Below, piece by piece: positions 1 to 12,291 of a stretch of DNA of 64,000 nucleotides. The stretch lies in contig NW_024104407.1 in assembly GCF_003945595.2 (NCBI RefSeq), forward strand, positions 434,001 to 498,000. The letters run 5' to 3'. Position 1 is the stretch's first letter, and each line of letters begins with the position of its first letter. Both the position numbers and the translations under genes were made by a program. Under the pieces are notes generated by a model. The model was given only the letters and a program-made list of their open reading frames with translations, searched no databases and had not been told where the DNA came from. Origin of the DNA: Pipra filicauda. Its lineage: Eukaryota > Chordata > Aves > Passeriformes > Pipridae.

Positions 1-3000
1 ATATACTGCATATATACTGCTATCAAGTCCATACAGTACTTTTGGGTACCATCAAAGACACGTTTGAAGTGGGTAGCGGACAAGCCAAGATGTGGAATAT
101 TCAAAGGATCAGTACTAAAGTCTGAAACATGGAGGTAGGTGAATGCCCTAAGTAGCAAGAGTTGCATATACATAAGCATAGTGTTTTAAGAACACCAGGA
201 AGTGAACCATTTATCTTATTATCTAATAATGTCCCATTCTTTTTGTCGAATGGTAAATGTATTACGATAACTGGAGCAAGTTGTTGGAGAGAGAACATTT
301 ACTGAAAAAGTATAATGGCATTGGTAGGTTTGAGACAGAGATTGGACTACATAATAATTCTACACAGGGCTGTGCAGTTTACAATCACAGCTAATAGCTG
401 TTCCTTTTCAGAAAAACCCAAAACATCAAACATAGATTACAGAATAATACAGAATTACTCCAATGCATTTATTAAAATTTTAGTGCATAAAATTAGGGAT
501 TCCTTCTCCTGGAAAACTGGACTCTGCAGGATATTCTGACACTCTCTCACTTTGCCACATTTTTATTTTTTCTCCTTGTACTTGCAGGTGGCAGAAGGTT
601 TGTGAGCCCCACGGTGCTTCTCGGTACACACCATATTCAGATGTTGGGAGCAGCACCTCTGCTCCAGCTGCTGGGGAGAGGTTGTTCCTTCACCTTTAAA
701 GAAGGGTGGGGTCCACCTCATCCACTCCTTGGAGAATAAATACTTTCCTTTTTTAGTAACAGGAAGACTGAAACTCCTGTGGAAATGGGATCTTGATGGA
801 TTTAAAAAAAAAAATATAAAAAAGACTATTTCATAGTAGCAAAATAATATAAATGGGTATAAAAATAAGTGCTTATTTATTTCAGAGCAGGATCCTTTTT
901 CACCAGAAATCAGAATAGCTCTCAGCTCTGGGAACTTGAGCAAAAATAAAACCACTGACAAAAAGCCCTTGAGCTCAATTATCTTAGAGGATAAAATTCA
1001 GAAGTTGACTCTTTTTATAAGCTAAAATAATAGAACAGCACATTGGTATACAGCTGTAGAAAAAATTTAATTAATTTTTTTTCTTTATTCAGGCTACCTG
1101 GACAGTGTTCACCTCCCCAAGAAACAAAATGAAGGGTCTCTGAGTTGTCTGAAATTGCTTAGGGAAATCATGGCAATTAGGAAGCCACATGGAGATGGTA
1201 AAGGTGGTACCTTGACTCTGTTGGAACTGGCAGGAAAAGTTTGAGCAAGTGGGATTCAACCTAATGGTTCTCTATGGATTCCTGTTTAATACCTCCTCCA
1301 CTGAATTAAATAGAGACCAGAAACCATGTCAAAAAGCAAAAAAAAAATGCAGGTAGGCAGTAACAGGAAATTTGTAAGGAACTATTAAGGACATTTATGA
1401 TAACAAATGTCTAAACCCAGTTTTCAGGAATTGCTTTGTTTTATTGTACTAAAGAGTGGTGATGAATATTTGTCTACATCAAGGAAATCACAGATAATTA
1501 TTCCCGATAATTCTGCAAACAAAATGTAACATCTCATTAATTCTTTCAGTTCCTGATGGTTTTGATTCTGTCTGGTTTAGATACAGATCAAATTGTTACT
1601 TTGATTTGTATCTGTTCTCTTTTTTTCCTACAGATGCACGCTAAATGAGATTAATTAACAAAGCAACAGGAGGGCAAGGGAAACACCAGAGCATGGAATT
1701 TTGATGGGTTTGTCTCTCATTTTTGATGAATTTTGACCTCAGCAGAGTGCTTGACTGTACAGCAAATAATAACTGAGTAAAATGTTATATTTGTGATAGT
1801 TATTATCATACAAGATCAGCTATAAAAATATTATCTGCTGAAACATCTCTTATATGAGTTCAGTATAGAAAGCTGATGATTTATCTGAGATTACATGATA
1901 TGTGTTTAAAATTTGTGGACACGTGTGTGATACTAAAAAGTATTACAGAGGCCAGTTATTTTTAACATTTTGATTTCAAAGTCAAAATAATTTGTTTCTT
2001 CTCAGAATGATAGGGGAAAAGAAAGATGAAAAAGAAAATGAAAGGTTTCATAGACTTTTATCTGAGCTGTAATTTCAAGAAGTCCTTATGTAGAGTGTGC
2101 ACAAAAAAAAAAAAAAAGACAAAAAAGGAAAATTCCAAAAAGGAGTTGTGTCATAAGTGGTAAGCGGAGTCAGACTATATAGTGAGGAGAAAAGAGAATA
2201 AATCTTTGATACATCTTGGTTCACATTAATAATTGATGAAGACTGCATAAATTGATTTTGTTAACTCTTTTTACTTTGATGTTTAATTCATGGTTTAAAA
2301 AATACAAAATGTCCAAGAAAACTTCTTTAGAGGATCTTGAAATATGTTTTAATGGTTTATGTTTAGAGATTAGGTTTATTGTTATGATTAGAGGTATGAA
2401 CAGCTGCCTAATTTAGAACTCAAGCACAGAGAAAATGAATGGGATAATGAGGAAAATCTGAAGTATCCTCTTTCCTTTTTACATTCCACTTTTCAAAACC
2501 AAAATACACATTACAGAAAATACCTATGTTGTGAAATGACCTATAACTGGTTTATCTTGTGAAATTACATGATTTAATTTGTTTCCATTTAAGAGTAAAA
2601 AATATGAGAGTCTGTCGTGGATCAGAGAAGCTTGACAGAACCTGACATGAGACTATTATGATTTTGAGAGCTATATGTAATGGTGCTTATATACAGCCAT
2701 TTTTTGTTTTATTTTTCTGTAGATATTAGATTTTTTTGTTTATGACGTACTTGGCTTAGTGAAAATAAAGTTTTAACTGCTTCAATAAACCTGGCTTTTC
2801 TTTTGTACAAAAAGATGTGCAAAGTGATGAAATCAGACATGCTCCCAAATCACTTGTTATAATGTTCTGGCTGTCAAGCAATAGACAGAAAATAGCGATC
2901 AGGTCACTTTAGTACTTTTTCCAGACAATATGCCTTCATTTATTATGCTTTTTCATAGAATCAAAAAAAAATGCAAATGAGTGGCTCTGAAGAAAATAAT

Positions 3001-6000
3001 CTGGGAGGGAGGAGAAATAGTAGGCAGCAAATATCTGTGCTACCTGGCTCTAAGTGCTTAGCTGGCATTAAGTCATGCACTCAACAGTTCTCTGAGGTGC
3101 TTTGCTGGAGGTGTTATCTCCACTTACAGGATTTGACCATCAGCACTGCTTTTGCTGGGATCTCAGGAGAGGAATGAAAAAAAAGAAAGCTGAAGATGCT
3201 GCATTTGGTTCATGATACTGCAACAACGCTTTTGTGAGACTTTACTCATAGAGTCTGACATTAGAGGGGCTTTTTTTTTTTTTTGTCAGGGAGGACTTAA
3301 CCCGTGTATCAGTATTGTTATGACTGGTTGAAGAATTATGCAGCAAATTTCTTGACACTTGTGGAAATACTGAGCTTTTTTTGCCATTTTGGCATTTTAT
3401 GCTCAAGTCAGTCATCAGATCAATAGTTACTAGAGGAACAAACCATGGTTCCTTTTGGTTTCCTAATACTGGTAGTACTGGCAGAGATCAGAAAGTAGCA
3501 AGCAAACCTTTATGGTGAGGATGTGCATTAGTTAGAATAGGAAGTAAATTTAAGAGGACCACAACCACTTCTGCCTGCTAAGCCAGCATTTGCTTGCAGC
3601 CCTCTCAGTCTGTGGTGCAGCCACCTGCCCAGGCTGTCCCAGCCCTAGAAGGGGTTCCCCTTGGCAGTGCTCCAGGGACATCTGTGATTTGGGGAGGAGC
3701 AAAAGTTGGAGTGCACAGGTGGCACGGGTTGAAAATGACATGAACAAAATTTTGGTGCCAGGAATTTGGACCTTGTGGATTACTTGCACCCACTTAGGAG
3801 GACATAAGTAGCTGCTTCTGCCTCATTTTTCATTTCTGTGTCTCACAGCAACTCAATGAGTAGAGAAGTATGACCTCCATTCGAAAGTTACTTTTTTATT
3901 ACACAGCAATTATACTGCCATTTAGGGATAGAAATACCCTCTTCTGTCCTTATAGACTTGGACAATCATCATGTGCCCTATTTAGGCAGGATTTTGTAAT
4001 GCTTTGAGTGGTCCCAAGGAGCAGGCAGAAGGGAAGGGTGGTCCCGGTCTTTCTTGTTATACTTTAGAAGTAACACTTCTGCTTTGAATGAGAAAGAGAA
4101 AAATTCAAGCTACTTTTAATAGCTTTGCTGTAATTAGATACTGAATAGCAATAGCTGAGAAAGTATTGTATGATTTCTGTGAGTATGGTTGCAGGAAAGC
4201 ACTGCTTCACAGAGCAGTCTGTAGGATAAGAATGTATTGTAGCCTAGAGCAGAGACCTTGAAAGCACAGACTCAAGAAGAAAGCAGTTACACCAGAGGAT
4301 CATGTATTGATCAGAATGAATGCAACCCAGAGAGACACGGGTTTTAGAGAATTGCAAAACCAACATACAAGGTTTAATTTTGCTGATGAAGGCATTAGGA
4401 TGCTGTCTTGGAGGTGTACATCTTGGAAAGGGGTGAGAATAGCAGGAATTGTATATCTTTATTGATGATAGAGTCTGGACTCTTCATTTTAGTCATTTGC
4501 CAATGACTGCTTGGAGCCCCCAGTTAAATTTCTATAGCCCTATGTATCAATTTCTGAAAACCATTCATAACTAATAGCACAAATGAAATTGTCTTTAGAT
4601 TGTATTTGTAAGCCTGTAACAAAAAACTACTGCTGCTATGCATCAGAAAAGGGTCGTCCTGTATCCTGTTCTGTACAGGTACGTGCGTAGGTTATTTTTG
4701 CTAATGAAAAGCATCAGTACTTTAGTATCTGGTTTAAGGTTTTGCTGATTATTGTAAATTGGCCTGGTATCGCACTGTTAAATCTGGATGCAACATCTCA
4801 TTGAAGTAAAGTCTATTTATGTATCATCAGACAGGTCCTTTGTGTATTAATTATTTCATAGTTTCTTTTGTGAATGTCTTCTGTCTGAACAACCTGCCAG
4901 GAGTACACTCACGATGAATATCCATTTTCCCCGACTGACTCTGCTAGCAAAAATATCAAGGTTTTACTGTAATTAGTTCTTTTTCAGATCTGTGTATAAT
5001 CTTTTGATTACATTTCTTATTTCATTTTGGTACAGATAATTAATACCATATCCTGTAACACAATTTTCTATAAAAACAGACTCTATGCATTCCTTTTATT
5101 TAAGAGTGCAGCGTGCTACAATAATTGAATTTAATAGACTGGAGGATTAAAAGGAGTGCTGTTTCTTGATTACAATGGAGTGGTGCTTTTAGAGTTTCAA
5201 GGTGTGCGTTGCTTGCCAGGAATATGCTTTTTTCAGTCTGTAAGTCTTGATGGACCCTGAGGAATCTCAGCTAAAGTATCTGTGGTGGTGACAGAGGTTG
5301 GTTGGCTGTGTACTTGGCATCCTTTTCCCCTTTCCTCCTCGTGCAATACTGGAAATGAGCTCCCAAAATGGGTGGGACTTCCAGTCTCTCATGAAAAGGA
5401 GCTCCATGCTTGATCCTCTTCAGATGTTTCCCAGCAGCCAGAGCTCTGTCATGGTTTTCCTCTGAACACAAACAACTCCTTGGTCTTTCTGTCAGGCATG
5501 CTTGGCCCATGTGCTAATCGGTTGTTGAATTTTGCCAGATTCTTTGCCTCTAATTCCTTCATCTTTGGGAATGACATATGGTGGAACGTAGTCCAAGGGG
5601 GCAGGCATCTTCATGGGTGGAGTATTTCAAGTATAAGATGATGTGCAGAATGTCTCAAGTGAATGACAGCATAGTTATTTTTCTTGCAAAAAAAACTCTT
5701 ACATAAATCTGCTAACTCTGCTTGGCTTTTCAGAGATCAGTTCAGCTTGTGACTTGATTTCCTGTGATTTCTCTTGATTTTCCCCATACTTTTTAACAAT
5801 TTAAAAAGTAAAAAAAAGGTTTCCATTTTATTTTACTTTTTGTACTTGTTTTTTCTCCCATTTCTGTTACTAGAAAGAAGCCCAATTTTGGTGTAACATC
5901 TGAAATTTACACTGATTTGCAACCTGCCATCCACTGGTAAATTCATGCGTGCCCTGATTTTCAGTGAAAATCAATTTCATACAATCTGTATTCTCTCAAT

Positions 6001-7253
6001 TTGTATGTGATTTCCTTTAATTCTCTGTTTTAAATGGATTGATAATAATGCAAAATAACTGTTTTGATATCTAGATGATGGTAATTTCTACTGTATTAGG
6101 CACAATACTGACAAAAACTCAGCCTTCAGAAAGCTATTAAAATAGAATCTGAGACTTCTCATATCATTGGCTCAGCTGTGGAAGAGGAAGAAACAGAGTG
6201 AAAGGAACTGCAGAGTTGTGTCAATGGCAAACAAAATTCACAGTATATTGAAACATTACAAATCCGTTTGGTTCCCAAAGTGCTCCTGGTTATCTGCTAT
6301 ATTACATAACTTTAATCTGAACTGCTTTAGAAAGCAAAAAGGCTTTTTTTTTTTTTTTTTGGCATTAAGCTGTATGCAGTACCCAGGCTGACATTTTGAA
6401 AAGTAAATGATGGGTTTGTGTGTCTGAGAAGTCAGTTTAATATGTCCTAAAGACTTTAAGAAGTTAAGCGCCTGCCATCTGCAAAGTAGTCCTTTCTGAG
6501 GCCACTAAACTAGAACATCCAATTTCATTATCTCTTTCTGGAAACTTTGCTCACACAATACCTGCATGGCTTTTTTTGCAAGATGTCCCATGTTTTAAGT
6601 TGTTCATAGGCCAAATAGGACAAGAAGTCTACATGGAGGAAACAAATGCTGGAAGACAAAATGATACTATAGAATCTGAATGAATTGCCTGAGTTTTCAC
6701 GGCACTGCTACATGCACAGCAAAGAATTACCTCACTTTTAGTGTAGTGTTTCCATCCAATGGGTGGCAATACAGCTCACAAAGAATTTGTTTATGGCCAA
6801 TCCTTTTTTAGGGATTTTATTCCTGTATGTGGTGGTTTTTATAAGGGTTTGGTTTGATGTATACACATGTACTTATCATGGAGAATTAGAAACTTACTGG
6901 GCTAGGAATTGAGTTGTGTTCAAATAAAAACTGGCCTCAGAGCAGAGGGATAGGAAATCTCAAGTGCTTCTGTTTTAATCTTTTCAGAAATGCCAATGGA
7001 GGCAGTTAGGATTGGAGAAGCTAATAAATAAATTGAGGTGTAAACTTATTTACGCGTTACTAATACGCACCTCTATGAAAGTGTATTCAGAGGATCTGAT
7101 TGAAGGGCTTGACAGAAAATGTTACAGATAAATAGGCAAAGTCAGTATTAATAAATATCCAAGATCAGATGCTAATCACTGACAAGTTTTTTAGTAACTC
7201 AGAGATGAAGCAGTTCAGATAAGTTACCAGTTGTGATGTGAAGCTTTTCATGT
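1..7253. other. Unique AT-rich non-coding sequence, no gene recognised
   Basis: No open frame here has coding character and I recognise no repeat family. The longest frames are interrupted and AT-driven. Visible low-complexity items are an A15 run at 2103-2117, a T14 run at 3271-3284 and a T17 run at 6344-6360. Splice-acceptor-like pyrimidine-plus-CAG strings occur at about 587 and 1633, but the frames after them close quickly and no matching donor is evident. Slightly GC-richer patches at about 3550-3800 and 5280-5520 could be old, unrecognisable repeats. The stretch fits intergenic or intronic DNA. Confidence 0.7.
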
Positions 7254-7258
7254 AAAAC
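7254..7258. repeat. Left target-site duplication of the solo LTR (5 bp, AAAAC)
   Basis: The five bases AAAAC directly precede the TG that opens the LTR at 7259. The same five bases directly follow the closing CA at 8432. This paired duplication is direct evidence of integrase-mediated insertion and fixes both LTR boundaries. Confidence 0.8.
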
Positions 7259-7618
7259 TGTAATTGGTTTCTGTGGCTGGGTTTTGGTAGTGGGGGCTGG
7301 TTATAGGGATGGCTTCTGCTAGAAGCTTCCCCTGTCCTGTGGAGGCAATGCCAGCCGGCTCCAGGATGGACTTCCTGCCGCTGGCCAAGGCCAAGCCAAT
7401 TAGGAGTAATGGTAACGCCTCTGTGATAACATATTTAAGAACAGAAGGTTGTTGCACAGAAGAAATTTCAGCCAGGGAAGGGCAGAGTGAGGACATGGGA
7501 ACAACAATGCAGACACCAAGGTCAGTGCAGAAGGAGGGCAGGAGGTGCTCCAGGCACCGGAGCTGAGGCCCTGCAGCCCGTGGTGCAGCCCATGGTGGGG
7601 CAGCTGTGCCCCTGCAGC

Positions 7619-7735
7619 CATGGAGGACCATCGGGGTGCAGAGACCCCCCTGCAGCCCATGGAGGACCATCAGGGTGCAGAGACCCCCCTGCAGCCCATG
7701 GAGGACCATCGGGGTGCAGAGACCCCCCTGCAGCC
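7619..7735 (+). repeat. 39-bp tandem repeat, three units, inside the LTR
   Basis: Units start at 7619, 7658 and 7697, each opening CATGGAGGACCATC and ending CTGCAGCC. A fourth start at 7736 diverges after CATGGAGGA. The three units are nearly identical; one visible change is CGGGG versus CAGGG. The unit is divisible by three, which is why open frames run through it in several phases. The near-identity points to recent unit duplication within an older LTR. Confidence 0.92.
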
Positions 7736-8237
7736 CATGGAGGAGCCCATGCTGGACCAGGTGGATGCACGAAGGAGGCCGTGACCCTATGGGAGGCCTA
7801 AGATGGAGCAGGGTCCTGCCAGAGACCTGCAGCCCATGGAGAGGGAAGCCCACACTGGAGCAGGTTTTTCCCGGGTAGGACTTGTGGCCCCTGTGGGGGA
7901 CCCATGTTGGTACAGCTCATTTGTGAAGGACTGCACCCCATGGAGGAGTGACCCACGGGACAGCAGTTTGGGAAGATCTGCTGCCAAAGGGATGGACTGA
8001 CACCATAGAGGTCCATCAAGGACTGTCTCCCATGGGAGGGACCCCACGGGAGCAGGGGAAGGACTCGTCTGCCTGAGCAGCGGCAGAAACAACAACTGAC
8101 TGTAACCCCCATTCCCCATCCCCCTGCACCACTGGGAGGGAGGAGGGAGGAGGGAGAACATGGAAGGACAGAGGGGTGGGAGGAAGGTGTTTTTAAGATT
8201 ATTTTACCTCTCACTCTTTTTCTCTGATCCCATTAGT

Positions 8238-8243
8238 AATAAA
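8238..8243 (+). promoter_or_regulatory. LTR polyadenylation signal AATAAA
   Basis: The hexamer AATAAA lies about 190 bases before the LTR end and is followed by T/G-rich sequence. It matches the position of AATAAA at 38141-38146 in LTR copy 2, which supports homology and shared orientation. Confidence 0.65.
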
Positions 8244-8432
8244 TTTAAGTAATATCCCCACTTTGAGTCTGTTTTGCCCATGAAGGTAATCAGTCACTGA
8301 CCTCTCCCTACACTGAACTCATGAATCCTTTGCTTTTTGTTTTTTCCCTCTCCTCTGTCCAGTTGCAGAGGGGAGTGAGAGAGTGGCTGTAGTGAGTACC
8401 TGGAATACAGCCAGGGTTAATCCACTACCACA

Positions 8433-8437
8433 AAAAC
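8433..8437. repeat. Right target-site duplication of the solo LTR (5 bp, AAAAC)
   Basis: Exact match to 7254-7258, immediately after the terminal CA of the LTR. Confidence 0.8.
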
Positions 8438-10304
8438 TTTGATACCTCTTTCTGACACCAGGACTCCAGGAGAGAGCTGAGAACCAGTGTCAGTGAAGGC
8501 TATATGGAACAAATGAGGAGAAACCATAGCAAACAACGAGTGGGGGAACACAGGAGCAAAGTACAATAGACCAGGGAAGAGTCTTTTAAAAGGGAATTCA
8601 TGTTTAGATAAAATCAGGTTTGCCATTTGATGCAGCTTGCTAGGATTTCCAGAAGGCATGAGATAGTTCCCTCTAATCAAAGGCTCTTACGAAAGTGAAG
8701 CCATGATGGGAAGAAGGGAAGATCCTTGCAGGTGTGGGTAGTTGCTTAAAGAAGAATATGTCTCTGCCCTTTCTTTGCTAAAGTATTAACAGTAATTAGG
8801 GTAAAATAATATGTGAAATAGATAAATACATAAAGGATATTAGTACAGCAATGATGTATAGTGGTAAGAGATGTTGTCTGCTGCTTTTTGCTGAAACAAA
8901 CTTGTGATTTTCTGAAATTATTTCGGCAGCTGACCAGAGATGTACCTTACAAAATTAACAAACATTCAGCTGTGTCACTCTAATCTACCACTAACCTGAT
9001 AGTCAACAGATTTCAGTCTCTCACTCATCTCTATACCATTGGTTCACTGTTCACTTATGGAATCAGGGAACCTGCCTGAGTCAATCCTCCTGATTTGTTA
9101 GTGAGATGCCCAACACAAAACCCTTCCAGAAATTAGCTATTCTAATGTCCTGGAAATGTGAGTTCTTTGAGAGTACACTCTGCTGGCTTCAGAAAAGTTT
9201 GGCTCAGTCCTACTTTATGGCTTTGCTGCTGTGGTAACTAGCCAACTGACCTGAAAAATTGGCTTCATCATTTTGTAGCTATAAATTCCTTAAGATTCAG
9301 TCAAATAGCTGTCTGATTTTGAACACCTCAAGCATAACCAAACAAGGAAAACCTTTCAGACATATAATGTACATCCAAGGGATTATTGGAAAGGGAGATT
9401 AAAAAGGGAGACACCAAATACAGCATTAAACATTCAGATTAGAGCAAGAAGGAAACAGGAGAAAAGCTGCTTCAGATCAGCCTGGTTAGAGGAAGGAAAT
9501 AAACTTGAATTTCTGTAAACTTGGTTTGAATTGAAAATGGTTTGAAATGTTTATTTGAGACACTTCATGAAGCCCAGAGTGTTCTGAAGTGCTTTCGTTT
9601 TGCTTATTTTGAAAATTCTTCTGAATATACCTTTGTATCTTAACCTGTAAGGTTGGGTTTTTTTTTGGTTTTAATATTTCTCTGATAGATGAAAGCTGTG
9701 AGCTTTACAAAATAAAAAGTCAATTTGAGAAAGTTGTTTTTCTGTATCCCTGAACAACGTTTCTGAAAAATATAGCAAATGTATTTACAGTTTCTGCAAG
9801 TAGAACTAGAAAATTCTGACTAGATGTTTCAGTTATGCTATAGGTGTTTGTTCTCTAGCTGTATGTGCTTTAGAGATTCAGGTATCAAAAGTCAGGTACA
9901 TACTTGGGCTTCTGGCAACTTTGTGGTGGTATATCTAGAAAGTAACCTATTTTTTTAACTATTTCATTACTAAAGGTCATTTCGTTCAGTAGAGTACCAA
10001 ATCAAAAATGGAGCAGTGTGACATGGGAAAAATACAAAATAACAGATGATTTGCGTCTCAAATTTCATTGTGCTTCCAATTAAAGTAGGCACTATTGAGG
10101 GCCTTACTGTACTGGGAAAATATCTAATATTTGCGACTTCAGAATATTTTTTTTACTAATGGAACCAGCCTCAGTTTTCACCAGTATTCCTTGTCCATAT
10201 TTAACTGCTGCATCCAAAAATAATACAATCTGTTTTCTCACTGTGTTATGTCATTCACTCATCCATTCGGTTCTTAGAGGACATAGCACAAGTATCCTGC
10301 TTTT
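8438..10304. other. Unique non-coding sequence, nothing recognised
   Basis: AT-rich sequence without a coding-like frame or a repeat I can name. A short T/G stretch occurs near 9650-9672. Confidence 0.65.
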
Positions 10305-10533
10305 TTGGGTTGAGACTGTTTCAGTTTGGTTTGTTTGCTTTTTGTTATTTTTTTTGTTTGTTTGGTTGTTTTTTGTTGTTGTTGTTTGTTTGGGTTTTTG
10401 TTTTGTTTTTGGTTTGGTTTGGGGATTTTTTTGTGGTTTTTTGTTTTGTTTTTTGTTTGTGGTGTATTGTTTTTGTTTGTTTTTGGTTTTGTTTTTTTTC
10501 TAGTTGGGTTTTGTTTTTTTTGTTTTGTTTTTC
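10305..10533 (+). repeat. T/G low-complexity tract (GTTTG/TTTTG-rich)
   Basis: About 230 bases composed almost only of T and G on the + strand, dominated by GTTT, GTTTT and GTTG motifs, with A and C nearly absent. Open frames of about 90-115 codons rich in Phe, Cys, Val and Leu, and Lys/Asn/Thr-rich frames on the opposite strand, are composition artefacts. Similar but shorter tracts occur at about 14518-14575, 15549-15591, 26943-27009 and 59374-59576, all with T/G on the same strand. Confidence 0.9.
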
Positions 10534-12096
10534 TAAGTGCCAGATTCTCCATAATCCTCATGTCACTTCTGAGTCACTTGGAAATGGTTGGACTAACAGA
10601 ATAAACTGTATGTATGGTTAAATTCTCATTGTGTTTAGCAGTGGTCTTGGTAATGGCTAGATCTTTCTTAGTAAATTCATACAGGACTATATAGCTCAAG
10701 AACAACAGCATATTTTAAATTAATTTCAATATCAAGTTAGGCTTTTTCATTACTTCTTTTTTACTTATCTCTCAATGGCAGAGACTATTTTAAATGCTTT
10801 TTTAAGGTTGTGCAGTTACACTTTGGAATTGCATTATATCAAATAAAGTTTTGACTAGTTATAACCCAAAGCATCAAAAATGTTTACACTTAATTCTGTG
10901 AAGAAAAAGGAAAAAAGACATAAATTATTACATGAATTTAAATTAATACTTCGTTCCTGGATAGGACTTTTTCTTTGAAATTAATGAATATGTTATTTCT
11001 CTTTCTTGTTGATGTGAAGTTTTCAAAATTCCAGATAAATACAGTACATACTTATATGAGGTGAAAAGATGGATACTTTTTGAATGTTTGTGATAACTCT
11101 CTTTTGAGATTTTCTCAGATATTAGTATTGAGAGCTTGCATTTATTTTGAAGTTCACTTAACATTTATTTTCACATTTTATACAATTTATATAAATAGGA
11201 CCTGCATAAGGTCCCTCATTTCATATTCATGCTCAAAAACACACTGTGGAAAAGGGTCTAGCTTTGGTTACAAATAGGTTACAAACGCCAAAATAATGCC
11301 AGTGAAATAAATGTGTAGTGTTGGTAGCAGTCATATGTAGCTTCATGTATCTAGAAGAAAAGAGACATTTGTATTCTCTGAGAGTTTTCTCAACTTGTTA
11401 AATGCCTGTTTAAATACAGTCGATGACATGGAAAATCAAGTTTAGTGTTAGAGACTTCCTGCCACGACAGAACAAATTTTCCCAGTAATTTAATCAAAGG
11501 ATTGTTCTGGGTTTATATGGTGGCATCTAAAGGGAGAAAAACTATGACATTTCTAAGATTTAAATAATACAAGAAGGTGAATATCAACCTGAGAACTGAA
11601 TTCTACCTCCATGATATCTCATTTTTTGGCAAGTCCAAAAATCTCAGTATTGTGCCAGAATAGGTGCCAATGTCATCACTTAATTCTATGAGGGCATTTA
11701 TATTTTTGGAGCAGATGAGTCCCTGAAGTCTGTATGTAAGTCACAGAGATGCCAGGCTGGTGGGCACATGGCAGGGCTGGCGTGGCTGTGGGGCAGCCTG
11801 ATGAGAGCCCTCCTCGGGCAGAGCAGGGCCTGTGCCCCCAGCACTGTGAGGAGGGAGAGTTGTGCTGGTGTTCCCCTCCTTGGTGGGACACCAGCTGTAG
11901 CAGTTCTGATGGCTCTCTGTGGCAATGGATTTGCCATATGTAGGATGGAAGAAGTCCTGTCAGAGATGGACTAGTGAAGAAAAAGAAGAAAACAACTCAA
12001 ATGTTATAGAAACAGAAGTTTTTAAGGTGGTTTAAACAGGTTTTAAAATGGCTTTTGCTTTTTGCAAAGTCATTACCCCTTCTTCCCGACACCCCC
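10534..12096. other. Unique AT-rich sequence with a GC-richer patch
   Basis: No gene recognised. A patch at about 11700-11960 is clearly GC-richer than its surroundings and carries overlapping short frames on both strands. This is typical of an old degraded repeat, but I cannot assign it to a family. The A/T-rich segment at 12000-12096 directly abuts the next LTR and could belong to it. Confidence 0.55.
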
Positions 12097-12157
12097 TGTG
12101 AAGGACTATTGTCTCCCATACAGGAGTGTCCTGGGAAGATGTCCTGAGGTGTTTCTC

Positions 12158-12209
12158 ATTGGTCTTTGTTAACCCCCTCCTATTGGCTGTTAACTCCTTA
12201 CCTGATTGG
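12158..12209 (+). promoter_or_regulatory. Three phased ATTGG (inverted CCAAT) boxes in the LTR U3
   Basis: ATTGG occurs at 12158-12162, 12182-12186 and 12205-12209, spaced 24 and 23 bases. The first two are each followed by a TTAAC and a C/T-rich run, so the array is an imperfect tandem repeat of about 24 bases. CCAAT boxes bind NF-Y and are common in retroviral U3 promoters. The last one ends about 58 bases before TATAAA. Confidence 0.6.
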
Positions 12210-12267
12210 TTTTTTCTGTATGACCCTGAACCTGTAACTGGTCCCCTTTTGACCCTCCTAAAAGCCT

Positions 12268-12291
12268 TATAAACCCCTACCCCACAATAAA
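12268..12291 (+). promoter_or_regulatory. LTR core: TATAAA and AATAAA 18 bases apart
   Basis: TATAAA at 12268-12273 and AATAAA at 12286-12291. Their start-to-start distance of 18 bases means transcription initiation and the poly(A) signal lie very close together, consistent with a short R region. This gives the plus orientation of the LTR. Confidence 0.6.

Larger units (their letters stand above)
7259..8432 (+). mobile_element. Solo LTR of an avian endogenous retrovirus (copy 1, full length, probably ERVL-like)
   Basis: A 1174-bp element begins TG and ends CA and is flanked on both sides by AAAAC. A TATA-like TATTTAA lies at 7432-7438 and a poly(A) signal AATAAA at 8238-8243, which sets the orientation as plus. 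The middle is GC-rich and built from reiterated CTGCAGCCCATGGAGG-type units, including a 39-bp minisatellite at 7619-7735. No gag, pol or env sequence is attached, so this is a solo LTR left by recombination between the two LTRs of a provirus. A 5-bp duplication is usual for ERVL-type elements (class I usually 4, class II usually 6), which is why I favour that class; the family name is not certain. Several ORFs of about 80-200 codons cross it in both directions. They come from its GC-rich composition and are not genes. Two diverged relatives lie at 37.5 and 60.2 kb. Confidence 0.88.

Noticed and set aside
7248..8214. Many overlapping open frames of 60-200 codons on both strands, some Pro/Gly-rich and repetitive
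   Set aside because: They lie inside the solo LTR and its 39-bp repeat. A GC-rich repeat unit divisible by three opens several phases at once.
10159..10621. Hydrophobic Phe/Val/Cys-rich frames resembling membrane proteins, and Lys/Asn-rich frames on the other strand
   Set aside because: Direct products of the T/G low-complexity tract; no start context, domain or conserved motif.
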